Part shown: piece after piece, positions 35,824-44,514 of the stretch
Layout of the letters: each line of letters begins with the position of its first letter
Numbering within the stretch: the stretch's first letter is position 1
From: Herpetosiphon llansteffanensis
GTDB lineage: Bacteria > Chloroflexota > Chloroflexia > Chloroflexales > Herpetosiphonaceae
NCBI RefSeq assembly: GCF_003205875.1
Contig: NZ_PUBZ01000011.1
Coordinates: 83,467 to 147,466, forward strand
Direction: 5' to 3'
Length of the DNA stretch: 64,000 nucleotides
Made by a program: the position numbers and the translations under genes
Notes under the pieces: model-generated
What the model was told of the DNA's origin: nothing
The model's input: the letters and a program-made list of their open reading frames with translations, nothing else
Databases searched by the model: none

Positions 35824-36315
35824 ATGCAACAACTTATCCTTGCCTGTGGCTATGGTGGATGGCCTCAATCATTTGGCTGGCTCTATTGGTTTATCGGTTT
35901 TTGGCTAACCATAGCACTCGTTATCGTGGTTAAGGCTTGGGTTTTCCCCCGCAGCCAATGGATTCAGCGGCGTGCGCCCATACTTAAAAGTTTTATGCTT
36001 TTCATGTCTGGTGCCAGTGTGAGCATGCTTGTTATGAGCGGAATTTATTTTCTTGCACCAGCTATGTTAAGCGAGCAAATTGGATTTGTACCTGCCTATT
36101 AACTGATTCTGTTGGTAGCAATCTGCGTTCACGATACGCTGGCCTTGAACTATTGGCTCAAACAAGGCTATGCCCAAACCATCGGAGTTGATCCAAATCA
36201 GCAACTTCAGGTCGAGCCAGCCCAAAGCCATTGGTATCAACCGATCGTGCTTGGATTTGGCAGCAATCTCATGCTTTTTCTGGTTATTCAGGTAATGCTT
36301 AGCTTTGCTAGCTAA
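35824..36315 (+). pseudogene. Paralogous membrane protein 3, interrupted by a stop
   Basis: The frame 35824-36315 (163 residues) is the same length as paralogues 1-2 and matches paralogue 2 throughout (MQQLILACGYGG; VEPAQSHWYQPIVLGF). A single in-frame TAA at 36100-36102 cuts it after 92 residues; the remaining 70 codons continue in the same frame (LILLVAICVHDTLALNY). Either a nonsense mutation, a sequencing error or programmed readthrough; no readthrough signal is visible. Confidence 0.8.
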
Positions 36316-36351
36316 TGCCATTTTTAGCATGGAGCAGGAGGTTATTTGATC

Positions 36352-37077
36352 ATGATTGCGCTTAATAATTCACTCGTAGTATCAATTGAACCAGACCAGT
36401 ATGAGCCTTGGCTTAGTCTACGCTATCAAACGCCACAGCAGCAAATCGTGCTGTATAGCGGCTCAATCTATCATAGTAGCGTATTTAATGACGATCAAAC
36501 TGAATTTTGCTTAGATTTTAATTTTGGCCATGACAACCTGATTCTGCCCTATCGCCTCAGGCGGTTTGCAGAATGGCTGGTTTTTGTGCCTATGATCGAT
36601 CACCCTTCTGAGCTTGACAATGTTTGGGCATATCACGCCCAGTTTGGGCAAGGGTTGCTGATTCCCCAACAGAACTGGGATGCTGTTTGGCAAGCAGCAG
36701 GAATGAATGTTCGTAGCGTTGCAAGCATCCCGCTGGCAACCAATGCAGATCTGCAATTGCTGTGGTTGCAGACAAGCCAATTTGCGCCAACTTCACCAAC
36801 TCCGTGGCCAAAAACCTCGATTAAAGCCATTCAACAGGCAATTCTTGCAGAAGAGCCAACCAATCAGCCTTCGATTAAACAGCTGCTGCAAGCACTGCTT
36901 GATCAACAACTGATGCTTGAGCCAACCCCAACTGCTCAGCAAGCAGAAGGTCTGACGATTACGGCCTACTGGACAGACCAACAACACAAGATTCATGAAT
37001 GGGCTGCCATGGTGAGCCAGCATAATCAGCATTACCTGCTCATTTTTGGCCAGCTGGTTAAGATCCTTGCAACCTAA
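36352..37077 (+). CDS. Hypothetical cytoplasmic protein
   Basis: The 241-residue protein has no signal or membrane segment. It is mostly mixed alpha/beta with a Pro-rich centre (SQFAPTSPTPWPKTS). I recognise no family. The ATG at 36352 follows AGGAGG at a longish spacing of 10 bp. It lies downstream of the tandem membrane proteins and may be co-transcribed with them. Confidence 0.6.
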   Translation: MIALNNSLVVSIEPDQYEPWLSLRYQTPQQQIVLYSGSIYHSSVFNDDQTEFCLDFNFGHDNLILPYRLRRFAEWLVFVPMIDHPSELDNVWAYHAQFGQGLLIPQQNWDAVWQAAGMNVRSVASIPLATNADLQLLWLQTSQFAPTSPTPWPKTSIKAIQQAILAEEPTNQPSIKQLLQALLDQQLMLEPTPTAQQAEGLTITAYWTDQQHKIHEWAAMVSQHNQHYLLIFGQLVKILAT

Positions 37078-37211
37078 AATGTGGGCAGTGTGCGGGCAAA
37101 ACTGATATGTTGCTGAAAATGCTGAGAGTTCGTTGAAAAAGGGAACACAATTGGCCTCGTATCCGTTATGATAAGACAGCCGAATCGATTTTAGTGTGTG
37201 GAGTAATGGGT

Positions 37212-39524
37212 ATGCGCTGGATACGCTGGTGTTGGCTGCTGCTGCTGATAGCCCTACCGATCAGTGCAGCATCGGGCCAAGAGCAAGGAAATAATGGGCT
37301 AGTTTGGCAAGTTGAGCCAGTATTTGGCACCACCTATCGCCCTGGCGAGTGGATGGCCTTGCGGGTCAAGGTGAGCAATACTGGCGTTGATCGCAAGGTT
37401 GAAATTCACGTTGGCAACTACAATGTTGAGCTTGATGTGCCCGGCGGCAGTCAAAAAGAAACCTTGATGTATGGTCAGTTTGATCAAGCGTTTCGCGTAC
37501 CAATGGCGCTGTATTTAAATGGCGAAAAACGCGAAACCGCCACGCTTCAGTTACGCTCAACCGATCGCCCGATGATGGCAACCTTGTTGGAGCAACCATT
37601 GCCGCAACTGACCAAGGTGGTGTTGGTTGCGACTGATAGCAAGCAATTGCCGAACTCGTCGATTGGCCTCGATATGCTCAATGGCATCGCGCTCAATCAG
37701 CGAGCGTGGGGCGAGCTAACGCCAGAGCAACAGCAAGCAATCAAACAATGGGTCAACAATGGCGGGATGTTGTTGGTTGAGCCAAATCTGCTTGAAGATT
37801 TGCCAGCCGACCTCCAACCAGCCCAAGTTGCTGGCGAGCAAGCGATTGCCACCACAACCTTGAGCCAAGTATTTCTCCAGCCGTTCAACGAAGCCAGCTT
37901 GAATATTGCCTTGCTTCAGCCAAATAATCAATCGGCTGCCAGCTTGAAGCAAGATCAAACGCCGATTTTTGTTAAACGCCCAGTTGGCAAAGGCTTTGTC
38001 ATCGCGAGCGCATTTAATCTGGATCAGCCAGAAATCATCGCGTGGCGTGGCTACGAAAATATGCTGGTTTCGCTCTTCCCGCAACAGCAAAATACTGGCT
38101 GGATGGGAATGGGCAGCAGCGAAAACTCGATTCGTGATAGTAATGCGCCAGCCTTGCTCAACAACTTACCAGCGCTTGACCTGCCACCACTCAAAACCTT
38201 GTTAATTCTGTTAGGGATTTACATTGTGTTGGCTGGGCCAGTGACCTACCTCGTGCTACGGCGGCTTGATCGCATGGCTTTAGCATGGCTGACAATTCCC
38301 ACATTAACCTTGATTTTTGCCATCTTGGCCTATGGAATTGGCTCAAAACAACGGGGCACTGATATTTTGGTCCATGATGTGGCCTTAATCTACCCCGATG
38401 CTGATGCCAATGCGACGATCATTGGCTATGCAGGAATTTTCTCGCCTGTGCGCGATGAATATCAAGTAACAATCAAAAACGGTGCCTATCCACGGCCATT
38501 GTTGGTCAACCCGAATATGGGCGGCAATAATGGCGGGGTCAATGCAACACGGGCGCTCTATAGCCATCAACCAGGCGATATTCGCAACTTGACGATCAAT
38601 CAATGGTCGATGGAAATGTTTGCCTATGAGCAGAGCATCAGCGATGCGCCACATGTGCAAATTGAAATCAGCATGCAAGAAAAGAAAATTATTGGCACAG
38701 TGCGCAATACCAGCAAATATACGCTCAACGAAGCAGCATTTATTATGTTAGGCAATGCGCAAAAGTTTGGCACGATTGAGCCAGGCGCTGAAAAATCAAT
38801 TGAATTGCAAATTAACAATAATCCTTCGATGTCGGGCGCAAGCTATTTGCTGTTTCAAAAAGAGCTTGATGCTGGCTATCAAACGCCATCTGGCCCACCG
38901 CGCGACCTGTTGGCCAAAACCCAAGCACTTGATATTGCGCTGCCCAACATCTATAGCTCAGTTGATCGCAACGCCGTGTTTGTAGCGTTCGTCGATTTCA
39001 ATCAATCGGTGATTGATTTGCCTGAAAAACGCTTTGCAGCAACCCAACGCAGCCTATTAGTGCAATACCCTCAATTAAGCTATAGCCAAAATGTAGTAGA
39101 ACTCAACAACAATTGGTTCAGCTATATTATGGAAGAAGATCCCAATATGGGCATGGGTTCGGCGTGTACCACCAGTGCCCGTGGCTCAGGCACAAGCATT
39201 TCGCAAAAAACTGGCATCATTCAACTTGATTTGCCAGCCAGTTTTAGTTCAATCGAAGCCCAATCGCTCCGCTTTTTGCCAACGATCGATGGCGGAATGG
39301 TCGCAGCCAACAAAGTCAACTACGAACTTTATAATTGGGTTAATGGGCAATGGGATGTCCTAAGCTTCAAAAATGGCGCGCTTGACCTCAGCACCAACCC
39401 AAGTGCCTATTTACAACAAGGCAGCTTGCGCATGCGCTACACCATCGATCCATCGATCGACACCACTGCTGGGCTGTGGGGCTGTTTCTCGATTGGGCCA
39501 GTGCTTACGGGAGTGGTCAAATGA
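37212..39524 (+). CDS. Large extracytoplasmic protein of an ABC exporter operon
   Basis: The 770-residue protein has a signal peptide (MRWIRWCWLLLLIALPISA), a long external N-terminal half (about 25-325) with beta-rich and gatase-like features (LTPEQQQAIKQWVNNGGMLLVEP), two membrane helices (about 331-350 and 356-376), and a second external region (about 385-770). The start was chosen at the ATG 8 bp after GGAG. The stop overlaps the ATG of the ATPase (ATGA). A GldG-like role with the ABC transporter in gliding or export is possible but unproven. Confidence 0.65.
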   Translation: MRWIRWCWLLLLIALPISAASGQEQGNNGLVWQVEPVFGTTYRPGEWMALRVKVSNTGVDRKVEIHVGNYNVELDVPGGSQKETLMYGQFDQAFRVPMALYLNGEKRETATLQLRSTDRPMMATLLEQPLPQLTKVVLVATDSKQLPNSSIGLDMLNGIALNQRAWGELTPEQQQAIKQWVNNGGMLLVEPNLLEDLPADLQPAQVAGEQAIATTTLSQVFLQPFNEASLNIALLQPNNQSAASLKQDQTPIFVKRPVGKGFVIASAFNLDQPEIIAWRGYENMLVSLFPQQQNTGWMGMGSSENSIRDSNAPALLNNLPALDLPPLKTLLILLGIYIVLAGPVTYLVLRRLDRMALAWLTIPTLTLIFAILAYGIGSKQRGTDILVHDVALIYPDADANATIIGYAGIFSPVRDEYQVTIKNGAYPRPLLVNPNMGGNNGGVNATRALYSHQPGDIRNLTINQWSMEMFAYEQSISDAPHVQIEISMQEKKIIGTVRNTSKYTLNEAAFIMLGNAQKFGTIEPGAEKSIELQINNNPSMSGASYLLFQKELDAGYQTPSGPPRDLLAKTQALDIALPNIYSSVDRNAVFVAFVDFNQSVIDLPEKRFAATQRSLLVQYPQLSYSQNVVELNNNWFSYIMEEDPNMGMGSACTTSARGSGTSISQKTGIIQLDLPASFSSIEAQSLRFLPTIDGGMVAANKVNYELYNWVNGQWDVLSFKNGALDLSTNPSAYLQQGSLRMRYTIDPSIDTTAGLWGCFSIGPVLTGVVK

Positions 39525-40474
39525 GCGAATTAGCGATTCAGACTGTTGATTTAATCCGCCGCTATGGCAAATATACTGCTGTCAATAAGCTTAACTTAAC
39601 TATCGCGCCTGGCAGTATTTTTGGCTTTCTCGGCCCAAACGGCGCAGGCAAAACCACAACCTTGCGCATGCTAGCTGGCTTGCTTGAGCCAAGCAGTGGT
39701 CAAGTCTTTTTGCATAGCCAGCTGATTCAAAAAACCAGCACAGCAGCGGCAATCGTTGGCTATATGCCCGATTTCTTTGGGGTTTACGACGATCTGCGGG
39801 TTTGGGAATATCTCGATTTCTATGCGCGCTGCCATGGAATTGAGCCAGCCAAACGCAAAAGCACCGTCGATGGCCTGCTCGATTTGGTTGATCTGAGCGA
39901 AAAGCGCAATGCTTTTGTGCAACACCTAAGCCGTGGGATGCAACAGCGTTTGTGCTTGGCTCATGCGCTGGTGCACGACCCCAAAATTTTGTTGCTCGAC
40001 GAGCCAGCCAGCGGCCTCGATCCCCAAGCGCGAGTCGAATTACGCGAGTTGCTGCGCACCCTGCGCGATATGGGCAAGACGATTATTCTAAGCTCGCACA
40101 TTTTGAATGAGCTAGAAGATATTTGTACCAATTTCGGAATTATGGCGCGTGGCCAATTGCTAGCCCAAGGCTCGCTTGAAACCTTGCGCCAACGTAGCCG
40201 ACCAGCACTCCAAATCAAAGTGCTTGACGATTTAGAACGGGCGATGCGCCTGATTGGCGCTCAAGCTGGCGTGTTGCGCGTCCTTGAGCCAGCAGAAGAA
40301 ACGCCGAACTTGATCGAAGTAGAATTTGATGGCAATGAGCAGCAAGCATCACAGTTGCTGCTCAATTTAGCGCGCGCCGAGCTGCCGATTGCCGATTTCC
40401 ATCGCGAAGACGATTCGCTCGAACGGCTCTTTTTGCAGCTTGTTAATGACCATGTTACGGAGGAACAGCGATGA
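39521..40474 (+). CDS. ABC transporter ATP-binding protein
   Basis: The 317-residue ATPase has Walker A GPNGAGKTTTLRML, signature LSRGMQQRLCLAHALV, Walker B ILLLDEPASGLDP, D-loop and SSHILNELEDIC, plus a C-terminal extension with RPALQIKVLDDLERAMRLIG, as in the DrrA/CcmA-like (ABC-2 exporter) group. The start MSELAIQT overlaps the upstream stop and its own stop overlaps the permease start. Confidence 0.95.
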   Translation: MSELAIQTVDLIRRYGKYTAVNKLNLTIAPGSIFGFLGPNGAGKTTTLRMLAGLLEPSSGQVFLHSQLIQKTSTAAAIVGYMPDFFGVYDDLRVWEYLDFYARCHGIEPAKRKSTVDGLLDLVDLSEKRNAFVQHLSRGMQQRLCLAHALVHDPKILLLDEPASGLDPQARVELRELLRTLRDMGKTIILSSHILNELEDICTNFGIMARGQLLAQGSLETLRQRSRPALQIKVLDDLERAMRLIGAQAGVLRVLEPAEETPNLIEVEFDGNEQQASQLLLNLARAELPIADFHREDDSLERLFLQLVNDHVTEEQR

Positions 40475-41574
40475 GCAATCGTGCGGCGAGCAGGCGTTGG
40501 AGCTTGCAACCAAACCCAATTGTGGTCAAAGAGCTGCGTTCGCGCATGCGTGGTGGCCGAGCCTTTATCTTGCTCACTGGCTTTTTGCTGGGCTTAGGCT
40601 TGGTTGGCTATGGCTTGTTTCTGCGCGCAACCAGCGGCCAAAACAACGGCGCACCGATTTTTAGCGCGCAAGTTGGCCAAACCCTGTTTGCAGGTTTAGC
40701 TTTTATGTTGCTGTTTTTGGTGATTTTAATTGCGCCAGCAGTAACGGTTGGGGCAATTAGCAGCGAGCGCGAACGCCTAACCTACGAAATGTTGATCGCC
40801 ACTAATTTGCCATCGCATCGCTTGTTATGGGGCAAATTGATTTCAGCGCTATCGTATATTGCGCTGTTGCTTTTGGCAGCAATTCCGCTTGGTAGCATTG
40901 TCTTTTTATTTGGTGGCATCACGCTGCGCCATGTCATCCAAGCAGCAGTGATTATTGGGCTGAGCGCCATTACCAGCGCCATGCTTGGCATTTGGGCCTC
41001 GGCCATGACCGGCAAAACTGGACGGGCTGCGGTCGTCAGCTATGTGATTATTGGCTTGGTACTTGGGGGATTTTTGTCTGGAGCCGAAATCTGGACGAAG
41101 CGCACCACCGAGCCAGTGCCAACTGGTTTATTAGCGCCCAACCCAATTAGCGCCTTGGCTTCGAGCCTTGGCACCTTATCAGGGCCAAGTAGCGGCGGCG
41201 GCATTACCACGATGCGCGCATTCGAAGCAGTCCCAATGGCAGCTGGTGGTGGGCCTGGTTGGTGGCCAGGCAGCAATCCCTTCAGCAATACGGGCCTCAA
41301 TTTTCCAGGTTGGCAGACCTTTTCAATTGGCATTTACCCAGCAACCGATCAATTTGGGCCTGATGGCATGCCAATTATTGCCGAGCCACGTTCGGTTTGG
41401 CGCATCACCATCATCATTTTGATTATGGCATGTCTGGCCTTCTTTTGGATGGCGCTGCATGCCGTCAAACCACGCCGCCGCTGGTGGCCTACATGGGGCG
41501 ATGCAGCAATGCTTTCAGTGACATCGCTAAGCTTGCTTGGTTTGGGCTTTTGGATCGGCTGGTGGTTCCGCTAG
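40471..41574 (+). CDS. ABC-2-type permease
   Basis: The 367-residue permease has about six membrane helices, with FILLTGFLLGLGLVGYGLFL near residue 30 and a final LSVTSLSLLGLGFWIGWW. Before helix 2 is an EL-R/amphipathic region (NPIVVKELRSRMRGGRAF) typical of ABC-2 permeases. A large Gly-rich external loop (residues about 225-305) is unusual. It overlaps the ATPase by 4 bp; the three genes form a translationally coupled exporter operon. Confidence 0.88.
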   Translation: MSNRAASRRWSLQPNPIVVKELRSRMRGGRAFILLTGFLLGLGLVGYGLFLRATSGQNNGAPIFSAQVGQTLFAGLAFMLLFLVILIAPAVTVGAISSERERLTYEMLIATNLPSHRLLWGKLISALSYIALLLLAAIPLGSIVFLFGGITLRHVIQAAVIIGLSAITSAMLGIWASAMTGKTGRAAVVSYVIIGLVLGGFLSGAEIWTKRTTEPVPTGLLAPNPISALASSLGTLSGPSSGGGITTMRAFEAVPMAAGGGPGWWPGSNPFSNTGLNFPGWQTFSIGIYPATDQFGPDGMPIIAEPRSVWRITIIILIMACLAFFWMALHAVKPRRRWWPTWGDAAMLSVTSLSLLGLGFWIGWWFR

Positions 41575-41583
41575 GTCATGTTC

Positions 41584-41617
41584 AAGCGCCATCGATTGAT
41601 CAATCGATGGCGCTTTT
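41584..41617 (+). terminator. Terminator between convergent genes
   Basis: A fully palindromic 32-bp stem (41584-41615, AAGCGCCATCGATT / GATC centre) followed by TTTT. It ends the ABC exporter operon and the minus-strand pseudogene beyond. Confidence 0.9.
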
Positions 41618-41621
41618 GCAT

Positions 41622-42124
41622 TTAGACCGCTACTTGTTGCGCTGCATAAATACCAATTGGCAACTCAAAGGCTTGATTAACGCTCACAATCAACCAGCCC
41701 TCAACTTCAAGCGCAATTGCTACAGCCAACCGCCAAAATAGGGCCAATTCATACGATGAACGACCAGCATAACTCTCTAAACTATAACTTAATCCAATCG
41801 CAGTCCATTGATCTGCAAGCTGCTGCCGTTGCGAAGCATCGAGATTACGCCCAAGATCAGCGATGTAATCGGCATAATCTTCAGGTTCTTCCGCTGGTTT
41901 AACCACCAAAGAGATGGTTAAGGGTTGAGCCGTTTGCAATTGAAACGTTGTTGCTGACGTAGTGGTTCAGTAGCTGGCCATGGTTGCTGCTGGGTTTGCA
42001 CATGTGACATAGAACCAAGAATGGTCTGTTGTTCAGGTTCAAGCAACTGCCGCCAGCGCTGCAAAATTCTAGCAGGACTTGGAATTTCACGCATTCCTGG
42101 AATAATTTCAAGATCTAAACTCAT
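41622..42124 (-). pseudogene. Frameshifted hypothetical gene
   Basis: Two frames on the minus strand join into one protein of about 165 residues. 42124-41918 encodes MSLDLEIIPGM...LRQQQRF, and 41939-41622 encodes QTAQPLTISLVVKPAEEPEDY...IYAAQQVAV. They are linked by a one-base loss near 41935 (the T-run CGTTTCAATTG; restoring a T gives RFQLQTAQ). The C-terminal part has a two-helix domain with W-I-V-SVNQAFELP. Family unknown; a simple sequencing error would explain it too. Confidence 0.7.
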
Positions 42125-42249
42125 CGTCGCTCCCGATCAAACAGCATTCTGCTGCTTGAATTATGCAACAAACTTGCTCCAAATCTGCAATATCACCCAC
42201 GCGGCTTCAACGATACCGCTATCAGAACGTTTGAGCAGGAGTATGATTG

Positions 42250-42915
42250 ATGCAAACAACACCAACCTATCGGGTTGCAGCGGTGAATGCGCCATTCTTA
42301 CGCTATGGCTGGGTGGGCTGGTTTCTGGCGACATGGCTTGGCGGCTGGTTGGCGGAAATAGTTCTGCCATTTCCAATTGACTACTTCTGGATGTTTGTTG
42401 ATGGAATTGTTGATGACCCACTACTCGAACAATGGCTCTACTGGATTATTGATATTTGGAGTATCTTCTTTTTGCTCCCGCTCACAATTGTGTCATTATG
42501 GGTTATTGTTCTTCCTATACTCAAACCCTATCGTTATCATGTACTTGGTCTTGGTATCACAAGTATGTCAATTGATAGGTATGCGGAAGTATACGATTCA
42601 TTGTATCAAACAGGACTTTTAGGAGCAGTTGGAGGGTTGTTATTGGGATGGGGCTTGTATCGAGCAATAAAACAAATCATCGAAAAAGCGTGGGTATTGA
42701 TCCCTGCCAGCAGCATTGCATTTGGCATAGCTCAAAGGCTCTTTATTCAATTTGCCTGTGGCAACGCTGATGGATTATTTGGGTGTAAAACTGGCCATGT
42801 TACTGGAAGCTATGCCCTCGAATATTACCTTGGGCGTGGGGCACAATGGGCGGTGTATGGGCTGATTACGGCCTTGACATTGGGCGTGTTGAGCCAACGA
42901 CGGCCTCCGCTATAA
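42250..42915 (+). CDS. Hypothetical membrane protein
   Basis: The 221-residue protein has about five membrane segments (WVGWFLATWLGGWLAEI; IFFLLPLTIVSLWVIVLPIL; LLGAVGGLLLGWGLYRA; LIPASSIAFGIAQRL; WAVYGLITALTLGVLS). Two cysteines (FACGNADGLFGCK) lie in the last external loop. No family recognised. The ATG at 42250 follows AGGAG. It faces the PP2C gene across a terminator. Confidence 0.65.
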   Translation: MQTTPTYRVAAVNAPFLRYGWVGWFLATWLGGWLAEIVLPFPIDYFWMFVDGIVDDPLLEQWLYWIIDIWSIFFLLPLTIVSLWVIVLPILKPYRYHVLGLGITSMSIDRYAEVYDSLYQTGLLGAVGGLLLGWGLYRAIKQIIEKAWVLIPASSIAFGIAQRLFIQFACGNADGLFGCKTGHVTGSYALEYYLGRGAQWAVYGLITALTLGVLSQRRPPL

Positions 42916-42985
42916 GCTTGTTTTTCGATTGCGTTAGATTTTAGTTTGACTATGATGCGTGCCAGCAATCAGAAACAAGGTTAAA

Positions 42986-43019
42986 CAACAACCCCGCGCC
43001 AATCAGCACGGGGTTGTTG
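42986..43019 (-). terminator. Rho-independent terminator of the PP2C gene
   Basis: CAACAACCCCG/CGGGGTTGTTG arms (42986-42996 and 43009-43019), 12-nt loop, then TTTAACC on the minus strand. Confidence 0.85.
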
Positions 43020-43039
43020 CATTGGAAGAAAAGACCAAG

Positions 43040-44287
43040 TTAGGGGGTTGCAGTTGGTTGTTGCAAGGTTGGCGTAATGCCAGTGGTTGCAGTCGCCAAC
43101 GGTGCAGCAGTCATAGGAGCTAAGGTTGTGGTTGGCTGGGTTGTTGGCATCAACGATGGCACGGCCACAATATTTTGGCTTGGCGTTGCCGTCGTATCAG
43201 GAAACAAGAAGCTCATCGGGGGCAACTTGAAGAAATACAATACCCCTAAGAGCGCCGCCAACACGACCAACGAGCCTAAAATACCCCAGCCAGATAAACC
43301 ACCGCCTTCGGCCTTGGCAGCAGGGCGAGGCGCAGACGCAGCAGGTTTGGCATGAGCTTCGGCCATCGCTGGAGTCAAACGACCTGAAGCAGTCAATGGC
43401 ACATGCTGTTGGGTTTCGTCGTCGTGCATGCCAACTACCGCCATGGGCTTGGTGCCAGTTGGGCCAGCAGGCAACTCAAATTCCTCGGTAATTGGGTCGG
43501 CACTGCGGGCTGGCGTAGTCAATGGCTGGTTTAATAATGTTTCCAACAATGGATCATTAGCTTCAAGCTCATCAAGCTCATCAACTTCGACCAACAAGGC
43601 AGTGATATTATCGTAACCACCAACCCCATTGGCTAGATCGATCAGCTTTGGCACAATCTGATCGAATGGCAGCGTATTGATCGTGCGTAAAATGGTTGCT
43701 TCATCAACGAAGCCATGCAAGCCGTCTGACGAGATCAAAAAGCGATCGCCAACCTGAACAGGCTCGCGAAACACATCAACCTGAACCTCGCGTTGATGCC
43801 CAACGGCGCGGGTGATGATGTTTTTGATCTTCGACTGTGACGCTTGTTCGCGGGTCATTAACCCTGCGCGAACTTGCTCTTCAACAAATGAGTGATCAAC
43901 CGTTACTTGGCGCATCGAGTTATTGCGAATCAAATAGGCTCGACTATCGCCAACATTGGCTAGAAACGCCACGTTTTTGAAGATTAGCAAGGCCACCGAA
44001 GTGGTTCCCATATTGCCACGGCCACGATCAAACACAGCCTGATTAGCACTCACGATCGCCGTAGTGAGGGCTTTGGGAATATCGGTTTGAACAACGTTCG
44101 GAAATGTTTCGAGCATGGTTTGCACAGCCGTCTGACTGGCGACTTCGCCAGCTAAATGACCGCCCATGCCATCGCAAACAACATACAGTTGAATTCCGTT
44201 TGGTAGCGGGTCGCCCACGCCATAGGCATCTTGGTTAACTTCGCGTGAACGCCCAATGTCGGTTTGTGCGCTGTGGCGTAGCTTCAT
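43040..44287 (-). CDS. PP2C-type Ser/Thr protein phosphatase, membrane-tethered
   Basis: The 415-residue protein has an N-terminal PP2C domain (residues 1-240) with SAQTDIGRSREVNQDAYGVG, CDGMGGHLAGEVAS, SDGLHGFVDEATI and GGYDNITALLVEV, giving the Asp metal ligands. A Pro/Ala-rich linker, one membrane helix (about 335-357, GILGSLVVLAALLGVLYFF) and a Thr-rich external tail follow. The domain order is that of Stp/PrpC partners of Hanks kinases; no kinase is near. RBS AGGAG before ATG 44287. Confidence 0.92.
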   Translation of the reverse strand: MKLRHSAQTDIGRSREVNQDAYGVGDPLPNGIQLYVVCDGMGGHLAGEVASQTAVQTMLETFPNVVQTDIPKALTTAIVSANQAVFDRGRGNMGTTSVALLIFKNVAFLANVGDSRAYLIRNNSMRQVTVDHSFVEEQVRAGLMTREQASQSKIKNIITRAVGHQREVQVDVFREPVQVGDRFLISSDGLHGFVDEATILRTINTLPFDQIVPKLIDLANGVGGYDNITALLVEVDELDELEANDPLLETLLNQPLTTPARSADPITEEFELPAGPTGTKPMAVVGMHDDETQQHVPLTASGRLTPAMAEAHAKPAASAPRPAAKAEGGGLSGWGILGSLVVLAALLGVLYFFKLPPMSFLFPDTTATPSQNIVAVPSLMPTTQPTTTLAPMTAAPLATATTGITPTLQQPTATP

Positions 44288-44464
44288 CGATACTCCTGTC
44301 AATCCCGGGACGATTTACATCGTGAGTGTATCGGCGCGAGTATAGCATAGGCCGTACTATGCGGCAACAATTGATTCACGGCGTAAAATACATTTTGAGC
44401 TATTTTTGTTATTGTATTGATCATCTTGGTGAATGTCTATAGGCAGAAAGCCCAAAAAGCCCTG

Positions 44465-44483
44465 TGCTATAATTGCGCAATTA
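44465..44483 (+). promoter_or_regulatory. Extended -10 promoter with palindrome
   Basis: TGCTATAAT (44465-44473) is an extended -10; no good -35 is visible. A palindrome TAATTGCGCAATTA (44470-44483) overlaps it and could be an operator. It drives the ROK gene. Confidence 0.55.
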
Positions 44484-44514
44484 AAGATCCGCATGAAAGG
44501 TATTGGTTTTTTGT

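Noticed and set aside
37081..37193. A promoter or small gene before the exporter operon
   Set aside because: The stretch shows no good -35/-10 pair at 16-18 bp; I could not support one.
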